Below, piece after piece: positions 11,238-23,200 of a stretch of 64,000 nucleotides of DNA (the first letter of the stretch is position 1; each line of letters starts with the position of its first letter). The stretch comes from Sipunculus nudus. Lineage: Eukaryota > Annelida > Sipuncula > Golfingiida > Sipunculidae. Below the pieces are notes generated by a model. The model had not been told where the DNA came from and did no database searches. It was given only the letters and a program-made list of their open reading frames with translations. The stretch lies in NCBI GenBank assembly GCA_026874595.1, contig CM049306.1, forward strand, positions 48,300,019 to 48,364,018, written 5' to 3'. Made by a program: the position numbers and the translations under genes.

Positions 11238-14200
11238 CTTCAAACAAAATTTAATACATTTTCTATATGCACTTGTAATCCTCAAGCTGTTTTACTAAAA
11301 CTGGAACTAAAGATGAGACCTATTTTAATGTTAATTGAACACATGTAGGTTGGTCACAATATGAGTTTGTGTACTACTTACACTCAAGGCAACTGTGACC
11401 AATCATCAAGTGTTTAATTTTTATATGTATAAACTTATTTATTTTACATGGATCATACATCTACTTATAATTTGCAAGGCACTCTCCATGGCTCTTTGGT
11501 AGCATTAGGTAGTCTGCAGGAATAGAGGAATCAAGAGGACCCAGAGAAAACCACTGGCCTTTAACTAGCTACTACAACACACTCTCATACACTCACCAGG
11601 GAACGCACCAGCAGAGAGCCAGAGTGTTATACCACTCAACTCCAAGCCCCTAAGTGGGTACGCAGTTTGGAATGAGAAAAAAATAAGAGAGATTGTACTG
11701 TTTGGGGCCAATCCTGCACTGCATTCAATGATTTTTCAGGAAATTTTCCAAATATCCCTATTTTTTCCCTGACAGGAAAAAGGGGAAATTCATTCTCCAG
11801 ATTTTCCCTGATTTCCATGATAGAGGGAAACCCTCCTATTGGATCCATACCTCCCACAGCTTGGTGCATCGGCCAAGCTCATCAGGCAGTGTGGTCACCT
11901 GAGGGTTATGGCTGACATCAAGTGACGTCAAGGATGACAGCTGTCCAATCTCCTTTGGAATCTGGAAAGTAAAGCAAACATGTTCACGGTGGTATCAAAT
12001 TCACAATGTTCACAATTAAATAAAACTGCAAAATTGTAACTCCCTGGGAGTGCACCTTCATTTGTGGATTTAATATATCTTTATGTCTTTTAATTATTTT
12101 ACAATCAACCATAAAATTTGTAAAGCACCTTGGGAAAGTTATTGCTTACTGTATAAGTTGTGCTATAGAATTAAATATTTGTATCTGTTTGTCACAGGAC
12201 AAATCTGTAGATCCAATGTTATTACTGCAGTGAGTATTATTAGGTACCCATTGGAAATCTTATGATATCTTAAAGCTTAAGGAACAGGTTAACCATGTTT
12301 AACTAGATATTTCTTGGCACTGCAGGTGCCATAGTATCCCCAGACAATTAACCCCCCCCCCCCCCACCTCCCCCCAGCCTCGAAGAATAGGATCCCATCT
12401 TGAATTCAGATGCAGAGACTGACACTTGGCAAGCCGGCCACCATGGTTTCTTTTCAAATTTGACCTAGCCGTTGATAAGATGAATCAAACTTGTGGGTTT
12501 GGTGACTGTACCTCAAATTCTTACAAAGTTATTCCGTTTAAACATCATTTTAGCAAGAAAACAACATAAGGTGGTGCCACCTGTCTTCTGTAGAAAACAA
12601 TGCTATCATAGATCTTATGTCAATTTGATTTTTGGACCAATCCATGCATCCCTTAGTGAGATATTAAAGTTAACATCATTTCAGCGTTATTGCCTCTGTG
12701 ACCTTGAAAAATGCAACAAGGTCATCCATGTTCGAACTTGGCCTAGCCCTTGATAAGATGCATCTAAGCTGTAGGTCGGTTACTGTACCACAAATTCTTT
12801 TTGAGTTATTGCCCTAATATCATTTTAGCATAACAGCTGCTGTGACCATGAAAAAATGCATCAAGGTCATCCATGTTCGAACTTGACCTAGCTGTTGATA
12901 AGATGCATCAAACCTGTGGGTTTGGTGACTGTACCTCAAATTCTTACAAAGTTATTGCGTTAACATCATTTTAACAAGAAAACGACACAAGGTGGCACCA
13001 CCTGTCTTCTGCTAAAGACAAAGCTATCTAAGATCTCCGGTCAATTTGATTTTTGGATCATTCCATGTATCCCTTACTGAGATATTAAAGATTTTGTGTG
13101 AATTTCACCAAATATTGGAATATTCAAGGTCAAGGCCACTCTCATAGGAAAGGTCATGGCCCCAATTTGAATAAACATCATCCCGTAACCCATATCTATG
13201 TATATGCATAATAAAAAAGAAATCTGTCCAATAGTTTTTGACTTATAATACTCACAGTACTGTCAAGTGGCAATCTTGGGGTTATTAAAAGGCACGAAAA
13301 CAAGTAAAGAATAATAGGTGGCGCCACCAGTTTCTGAAACATGACAACCCTATCCATGATCTTCGACCAACTTGATTTTGGGATCAATCCATGCAAGATT
13401 TCTTGAGATATTTATGAATTTGTGTGATTTTCCACAAAATTGGACATATTCAAGGTCAAGGACACTCTCCTATTAAAGGTCATGACCTCATTTTAAATAG
13501 GTGTCGTCTTCTCACCCATAACCATACATATACCAAGTTTGGTAAAGATCCGTAAAATATTTTTTTAGTTATCCGCCAACAAGATTTATATGCAGCGGCG
13601 GCGCGACCGGTATGACAACATGGTATCCCCTGACTTTGTCTGGGGATACAATGAATATTTGCTTAACTCTTGAATACTAAGAAGAATCTGACTCTCAGGG
13701 TTCTAAAAACTAAATTTTTGCTCCCACAAGTCATAGAAAATGGGTCAGCATGACCTAATTTTCTGTATCAAAGATGATTTCCTGAACACCTTCATGGACT
13801 TCAAGGCAGAAGTTTCTACGTCTAATGGTTACCATTTGTTTCCTGTTATTAGACTGGTGGATGACCTACAAAAGCCCATCACTCCAGCTCATATGGCTGT
13901 CAGTCAGCTTAGCTTGAAAGTTGAAAAATGAATTCCAAAATGCTTTTTGTTACTTGCTAAAATGTGTATTGTAAAAATCTGTTCAGGGTGCCAAAACACA
14001 TCCGTGTGTATAAAATTTATATATGTTTATATGTATATATATATGATGAACTATAATTATACCTGTGACAGATTGTTGTGACTGATGCTTAGTCTAACAA
14101 GAGTACTCCAGTCTTTAGCATGGTGACCAAGGTCCAGCTACAAATACATAAAATATCAAGTTTTTTATAAAATTTAATGAAAGTTTAGGAAAAACGTAAA

Positions 14201-17200
14201 CTTCTGTTTTCATCTTCAAATCAGTTCTATATTATATATCAAAACATGTAAAATATATGAGTTTTATGAAATGGTTATAAATATGGTATTTATTGTGTAA
14301 TATAGATAAATTCACATTCAACAACCTAAATTAATATCAAAATGTATAAAAATCTTAAAAACAATATAATAAATACTGATCAGATCTGCTGGTTGGATGT
14401 TAATATATGGTATCATTTTTCCCCACATCAATCACATTTTACTTCAGTTTATCTTAATTTTATTTTATGTAATTATTTATATTATCTTAATGTTTATCTC
14501 AATATCTTTAATCCACATAAATTTTCTGACTGCATTTATTAATGTTATGTTATATTCTGATAATCAATGCCTTAACATAGATCTTGTATTAACTAAATGA
14601 GAAAATTCACTGAAAATAAAACTTCAACTTCAACAATTAATGTATTAACATACCATCATTACAGGCAATTTAATAAATTTGCTGTATCAATTAATCTTGT
14701 GATTGAAATTTTCACTACTATGACTGATTTTATATTTTTTCTAATCTAATTCCCTTGCATAAAGCATAAATATTCCATTTTGTTGTTTACAATAAATTCT
14801 GGATAGTTGTTTCCTTGTTTGCCACCAGATGGCGTCACTGGACAGCCTTACCTTGGTGAGCATGTTGTGACTGATGACAAGTTGTTTGAGTGACCTGGAC
14901 TCCCACAGGTGTGGCTGGGGCAGCCCTGCCAGGTTATTGTGAGCCAGGTCCACCAGCCTGATGCTCTCCAGCTTCAGGACCAGCTTGGGTATGAAGAATG
15001 GTGGCTTCTCTACCAGCTGGTTGTAGGACAGTCTCAGGTTACTCAGTTTAGGCAGATGAGGGGCTATGTGCTCAGATGGTAACTTTTCTACAAAATAAAT
15101 ATATAAAAAAACCTGATTAAAGAATGATTAATAAGTTCTCAATTTTTGTGTTCATTATTCTGCATATTGAGAGTTCAGGGGACTTATGGCATGTATTGAT
15201 AACAAAGTACTCTGTCATTCTTTATGATGAGGATTGGAGTGTTACAAGATACTCCGAGCTACTCACCTGGTTCATTTTTCTGTACCCTGAGGATGTTTAG
15301 AAAGATGTACAAAGTGCTACTTACCTAGTTCATCATTTTGTAAACTGCACAAAGATGAGTGATAGAGGTACTGAGTGCTACTCACACTATTCATTATTCT
15401 GTAATTTGTATACTGTCAGAGGTACTCAGTGCTACTCACCTAGTTTGTCATTTTGTACACAGAAAGCATGTGTGACACAAGCATTCAATGCTGCTCATCT
15501 AGTTCATCATATTGGACCCTAAAGATGTGACTGACAAGGAAAACAGCTAGTACTACTCAACTAGTTCATCATACTGTACACAGAGGATGAGTGACAGAGG
15601 TACTCAGGGCCATTCCCCATGTTCATCGTTTTGTACACTGAAGATGTGAGTGACAGATGAACTCAGGACTACTCACTTAGTTCATTTATCTTTCTGGACA
15701 CCAAGGATGAGAGTGACGCAGGTAATCTATGCTACTTACCTAGTTCGTTATTCTGTACACTGAGGGTCACCAGCTTCTTGCACTGGAGGAGGAACTGTTC
15801 AGGTATCTCTGACAGGTAGTTGTGGTTTAAATTAAGAGAAACCAGAGCTGGCAGATTGAGAGGGCTGTCAGGTAGCTGCTGCAGCTTGTTACTGAAACAG
15901 CATACATGAACAATGTCAGTCTCACAGGTCAGCAGCATCAACCTTTATTGCACTAAAAATTATAAATTAAAACACTCTTTTTCTCAGTTTCTTTCACTTA
16001 CTCACTTCATGTAAAAGGTATCATTCTTTATCTGTGATACAATTAACCAGGTAAATGTTTGTTTTCCTATCTCAGATAAGTAAGAAATGCAAAAAACCTT
16101 TTCTTTCAAAATAAAAGGTCTCACTATTAGGGGAAATGCTGATTATTGGTTAGGGTCCCAATTATTGATCAATAGTAATATTATAATGGCTGATTTTTGG
16201 AGAGGAATGCTAATTACGCTCCCTAAGCAGCAGAAATCTTGCGCTTCTAAAGAAGCAACTGATTTTCACGCTGCCAGCTTTGACCGTTTATGATATATTT
16301 AGACACCAGATGGCGGTTCGTTGTCCACTGAAATAAACGTGCGTATGATGTGACAAGCAGGCAATCAGATGCCAATAAACAAACACTCGACAAGCATCCT
16401 GGCTCCGCCCATTGCTGCGCTTCAAACGCCGCTTGATGAGTTTCCGGTCAAATTTAAATTGATCCCTCTGCATTCTCGCATCATCGACCACTTCGATTAT
16501 GACTGTATGACTGTGTAAGCATAGCCATGTAACTGTTGTCTGCAGAACTGAAACCAGCCAGGGAGGTGTGCACGCAGCCTTTGTTGTTACGTTTCGTTTG
16601 AATTACAGCTCACCGGCCGAGCATCCTATGTGCCCAAGGCCCTAAGCAAACCAGGTCAGGGGCAATTCTCTCTGAGCCTGTGGCCTGTTCAGACGGTTAC
16701 GCTGGGGGATGAGCTGTCACTCAAAAAGAAATGAATATGATTGGCTCCGTGTATTCCTCGCTTGGCTTTGTCTTCCAGCACAAGGTCTCATCTGATTGGA
16801 CAAAAATACAGTGCTCCCCTCTAGTGTTTCAATTCAGGATACGAGGTCATAACAAACAGTGCCTTACGATATAGGTAGTAGCCCTATACGTAAAGCGCTG
16901 TGTAAAGAGCGTAAATGCTAATCTGCAGAATTAAGATGCTCATAACTTTTTGTGACCTAACACATGAATTCATGAGCTTTTTATCCCATGATTTTGAGTG
17001 TTTCAACAAAATCAAATTTTGCTGACAGAAAGAGAGCATGGATGAGACATGTTAAGACAGCCTACACATAAAATTTTATGATTTTCTTGACTTTTTGAAA
17101 ATTCTAAAAATATCATACCTGAATTTTAAAATTTCGAAATTAATGACCTTTTCAGGAGATGGGAACCCTGATTAATATGGATTACTGGAAAAAGATTATT

Positions 17201-20200
17201 TAAAATATTTTGTTTATGAAAAAAGAGTCTATTTATGCCATGGTCCATGTCGCCAGGGGTAACAAATTACAAAAGAGGTATGTATTGCATTGTCTACATT
17301 AAACCAACTAAAAGGCCTCATATTTAATGCATTTAATTTATTCTGAAACATTTCACAACCTTGGTTGCCTTGTTTCGACTGTGACACAGACATTTGTTTG
17401 GTTTACTGTATTTAGTTTTATAATTATCAATTCTTGTGAGTGTGATCCTTAGTTCATGATAAAGCCACTGATAATTATACAACCCCTCTTGCATCTACTG
17501 ATATATCAACAAGTCCACAAAATATCCTCAAAATTTACATGGTATATATAATATTTTGAATCATACCTCAGTGAAATATGAACAAACTGTGAATCTGTAA
17601 TATTATTATATAAATTATCAAACCAAATGCAAAAGTACATACAAATATATTTAGACTAACTCCATTTGAACCACACTATACTGATATATCATATAGCATA
17701 ATGAATATCCATAAATGGTTCATCTATCTAATTTAATTTTTAAGTGGAATTATATCAAGAATACATGACAAAGGCTAAGGCCAAAATGAAAAAAAGGTAT
17801 GGTTCTCAGGCACTTTTTTTCAGAAATCAATGCGGGCGGGCGCATTTTTTTATTTTAAATTTTTTGGTATGTTTCGATAAAAATGTCAAATGATAAAGGA
17901 AAAGCATGAAAATAACAGTTTTATTTTGCGAAATAAGTAAAAGCACTACAAAACAAAGGAAATTGTATGGTTTTATCTTCTTGAAAGAAATGTCGGAGCG
18001 GATGCAGCTCAAAATTGGAAAGTTTTTATTGAAAATCAAAATAAAAATTTTTGATGCGGGGGTTTAAAATTGATGCGGGCAGTGCCTGAGAACCATACCT
18101 TTAATTTCTTTTTTGGCCTAACTGTATTTATTTGACATTTTACAGCTAGCTATATTTTAAAGACATATTGGAGTCAGTGCTTACTGCGACATGTCCAGTG
18201 ATGTCAGGTTTGGAGCTGCTTTGTAGAAGGCTGGGAAGTCCTCCAGCACGTTGGCTGCCAGGTTCAGGTCGACCAGCGAGTCACACCTCTGGTCTGGTAG
18301 TACCTTCACCAACTGTAGAATAAAAGCAGAATAGTCAGAATTCAGCTTCACTTCACACTGCATCAGATCTCTTATTTTTGGAGTGAATAATAAACATTGC
18401 CACAAAACTAGAAACATCTTTTAGTGACTAATGGACTCTGAATGACTGGGTCACATACAAAAACAACAAAACTTCAATATGAATATGCTCATCATGACAA
18501 AAAAAGATTTGTACACAATTATAATTTCTTAAAACTTAAGAGCGAGTAAAAAACATGTAATTTGGCCCCAAAGATTTTTCCAAGCAAACTATATAATCTG
18601 GCTAACAAAAAGAGATAAAATGACTCTAGTTATTACAATGACCCATTATCCTCCATACCACCCAAAACAACAGGGTGAGATATAGGGTGGCTTCATTATT
18701 CTTGTCCGTAATTAAAAAAGCCCATTATGTAATTTTTAAAGTAAACTTAAACTATTACCACCAATATAGACATACCCTGAGAGTAAGGTGAAGTGAGTGT
18801 TAATTTATCAGCTTTTGACAGATTTATCAGCTTTTGACAGACCTGATTAAAAGATAAATCAAGGCGGTGCAGGTGCTGACACCTGAAGGCAGGAGATGGA
18901 AACCTCATCAGTCTGTTGCTGGATAAATTCAGGTCTCTGATTTTTGGTAGATGCTAAGAAAAAATGAATCACAGCTTATATATAAATAATCATAGGAAAA
19001 ACATGTATAAGCAAATCCTTCAGAACATGGCATCTTAGTTACAAATGAGATTAATAATGTGGTTGGATTTTATATATTATGACTTTATTTCAGTTCATCA
19101 AAATTGTTAATACGTATAACAGTTAATTAGCTTTATATCTAGAATACACGTTCATGAACTCCCTAATTCATGCTAAAAGAAGGATAATGCATGATCTGGT
19201 CCTCATTACAAATTGTACTTAATATATATTCTGTCTTACATGCTGATTAGACATGATTCACAAGGCAATGACTGGTCCATATTGTAAAAATACAGGTTTA
19301 ATTACACATTTCATTTTTTATAATTTTTTAATAATTATAATTATATGTAAAAATTATTATTTTATTACACCATTTTATTTCCTAAGCATGAAAATTTTAA
19401 ATATAATATTAATTTATAATATATAATATAATATTAATACATAATAGTGTTATACATTTTGTCAAAATAAACCTTCACATTCACTATCTGCTAAATATTC
19501 TACCAAAAAGTATATTTATTGTTAATATCAATATGTTAATTTTTCTTTTCAGATTCTGGCAATTATGTAAGTAAACATTTGCATTTACAGTCCATTCATT
19601 CAGCAGATTCATGTATATATACAGAGGACTAAATATTTTTACCTGAAACAATACATCTGGGATGGATTCTATTTGGTTATGACTGCAGTCCATCTCAACA
19701 ATGTGGTGGAAATACTTCAGCAGTCTAGCACCAGATGTCACTAGCTGCAGGAAGTTGCTGATTTGATTGTTGGAAAGATCAAACTGTCTGATACCTATGT
19801 CACCAGAATCTCTGCTGGGGAGGTCTACACAACTTGCAGAACGTCGGAAGCGACTACGTTTTTTATCATCTATTTATAATAAAACATTAATTTTTATTCA
19901 ATTCAAGTTATTGCTACTAATGTATATTTGTATCTCAACAAAGTGACTGTAATATGCATGTAAATTATAAATAAAGGAAGAAAGTGGGAAATGAGCTAAT
20001 CAAATATTATAATATACATTTAATTTATTAATTTAAATAAGTGGGTGTAAAAATAAATAATCATAATTTTCCATTTCAAATTAGAATAAACCAAATCTGA
20101 TAAGCATGTTAAAGCAAGCCAATCATGCAAACATTGCTTTGTGCAAAGCATGTATTGTCCACTATATAATTATCCCATTTATAACATCCTGAACTTATAT

Positions 20201-23200
20201 TGTGCATTTACCAATAATTATAAAGTGCAACAGCGACTGTAATTAGGCATTACAGTATTGTACTGCATTTGTTCGGGGGGGGGGGGGCTACAAAATCTCT
20301 GGAGTGCCTTCACAGTGACATGGTCTTCTAAATCCTTCAATAAAATTCTAGAATTTTTTTTTTTTATATAATTTTTTGGTGGAGGTAACCACCTCCATTT
20401 TTAATGCTGACTTAACTAATTCTTAACTAAATATGTACATCTGCAGAGTTTCCATTTTCCGTTTGGGACTACTTGACAGGGTGGTAGCACTCGCTTCCTA
20501 TCATTTTATATCCTGGTGTCACCCAGGCCTGGTGTCTACCGCACCTGCGGGTCCTGGGTGTGTAATCATCCCCATTGCTGGGTCATAACACCGAGGAACC
20601 CCCCAAAGACGCACTCGTATGTGAGTGATACATGGCTGTAGGGCACAGCCTACCCATTAAGCCTGCAGAGCACTCAACCTGGGTGGGGGCCGACCGTGAA
20701 AAACCTCACAGCCTTGGCTGAGATTCAAACCCACGATCCCCTAGGCTTTGAGTCCTGCGCTCTACCCCTGAGCCACAGAAGCCGGTAATTTTAGAATTTT
20801 TTATCAAATGCTTTCAAATTTAAGATTTTCAAAGATTATACCATTATTTAGCATTATGAGAAAGTTTATAGTTGTGAGTAATATAATCAAAACAACACCA
20901 GTGGTTTTGATGTAAGGCCATCTTGAAGTGTAACAATAGGATTTTAACGGAGGTTTTCCCTTAATTTCTCAAAGGAACAAAGTCACAGTGAACCAGTTTA
21001 TGGTTTGTTAGGAGATCTTAATGATATCTAACTGTATGCCAAATTTCAGATTTGTATGTTCAACAGTGTTAAAACATGCCTGTCTAACATACGGACAGAC
21101 AGACAGATGGACGGACAACGACTACTGACTTACAGTCAGCTTAGCTAAAAAGTAAATAATATATGCATAAAACTTTTTTAAGAAACATGAAACTAAAATT
21201 TAACTTTATCAAATATTATTTTATAATCAAGATTATTGATAAGAGTGGTGTCACACAGCAGGAATTATTTACTGTAACTACAATTACTGCATTTTATATT
21301 ATCATGATGAGCTGAAAAAGCTGAATTAATCCAGCCTGATCCATGCAAATCCTCAGCTGCTCGTATATAACAGGATGCTGCTTCTTTAAACACTCCTTTA
21401 CCATTGGTTTCATGACAACATTCCACTACTCATTTCACTTAACAACTGCCTACCCCTGAAACATTTGCATTAGACCACCACCAGCCATGCATGTGTTATT
21501 AGCACCAAGCCAAGTCGGACTTTCCCATAAGAGGCCAAAAAGTGAGCTCAAAATGATTACAGCAGTTGAAATCTTGGTGATATTCACTTTGTTGCACACT
21601 GAATGATTTTCTGATTCCGGTTGGAACACAAATCACTCATGCAATCCTTTCTTGAATTATAATAGTGTCAATGGATGTCTCTTGATGCTTTCTCAACCTA
21701 ATCATCCTCAGACTTTCCTCTTGTAATATACAGGCAAAACATGATGGAATCCATGGGAGCCACCACAATAATGCTTGCATGAATAATTGTAAATGTTGTA
21801 ACAACCTTTGAAAGAGAAGGTCTAAAGGGTTTTGGCCAACACCTGGATTGTACTCACTGGTTGTTATATTCTTGGCCAGAGGCAGAAGCCTACAAGAAAT
21901 GTTTCAAGTGCAAGCAGTAGTAAACTGAAATGGGTCAATTGGGTCAGAATGTAACATGACCACAGCATAAGGAGAGTAACATCTTCACTGACAGCTAGAC
22001 TAGAAGAACCTCCCTACTGATACATTATAGTCCAATATGTCATCACCCATCAACATGCTCGGGACTAATAGATGTTTGTCTGGTAAAATGAAGCCTGACA
22101 GAGCTTTTCTCTTAAGAATTATTGTTTCCTTTGAACATTTAACTACTTGATCACTCACCAACTTCATCATCGGGACTGACAGATACAGACCCCTTGAGGC
22201 TCCATCCTTCTGGATCTGTTAGTGATTCTTCATCAAGGATTGTGGGCATTCCACTGTACGTGACAAAGCCTGACAAACAGTCAATAAATCATGTAGTTAA
22301 GGCCAAAAAAAGGTATGGTTTTCAGGCACTTTTTTTCTTAAATCAGTGTGGGGGGTCGGTATTTTATTTTTGACCTTTTTTGTATGTTTCGATAAAAATG
22401 TCATATGATCAAGGCAAAGCATGAAAAAACCATTTACATAAGAAGTAAAATCTGACTCTATTTTTATTGTATCTTTACCATATTACAACAGTTCCAACAA
22501 AGGCTTTTCATAAGTTTAAATCTTTATAAAACTGTGTTTGACCTCAGAAAATCTAGCTATATATGAGGGAGTTCCAGGGGTCAGCCTCAAGTAGTCCTGG
22601 CTGGTCCTCTTAGAAGCAAAAAGGCTCTAGCTCTGTCATATTAGACCTTAAACATGAGGTATTGTCTGGTGCATCTTAATCCTATTGTAATTTGAGGGTT
22701 TGGGTGTGGTCCAAAAATGTGTTATTCCACTCCAAATTCTGTGGATACACATTTCCTTTCCACCAAACTTTCTTACCAGCTCTCTCACTTGGTTGCTGTC
22801 CACAAACTACTTTCGTGTCAGTTCTCCACTCCCTAATAGAACCCTGACATGTATATCCCTCCCAGGTTCTCAAAGTTGCTCATGTTGACTGCCACTTTGC
22901 AAACACACACTAACCCAGAGGTCACAGGTCACATGTCAAAATGTATTGAAATTTAACTAGTCTTAATAACAAAGAATTTTCATTTGATTTTTATTATACT
23001 CTTTCATGGAATCTGACATATACTACCTTATCATACAATTTTTATATAATAAAAAACCTGAAGCTTCTGTTCCAGATGTATTCCAGGGCAAGCTGGCTCC
23101 TTTCTTCACCATTACTTGTAGTTCTCCAGGCAAACCGGACCCATCTGTTGTTGATGTGTCTGTATTGCACACAATATCCTACAAATAAAAATTGTTAGGA

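Noticed and set aside
11142-23178. LRRK1 or a generic LRR protein instead of LRRK2
   Set aside because: The last LRR, the W-x-L-LSHN repeat and the segment leading to ROC match LRRK2 as remembered far better than LRRK1; a database alignment would settle it.
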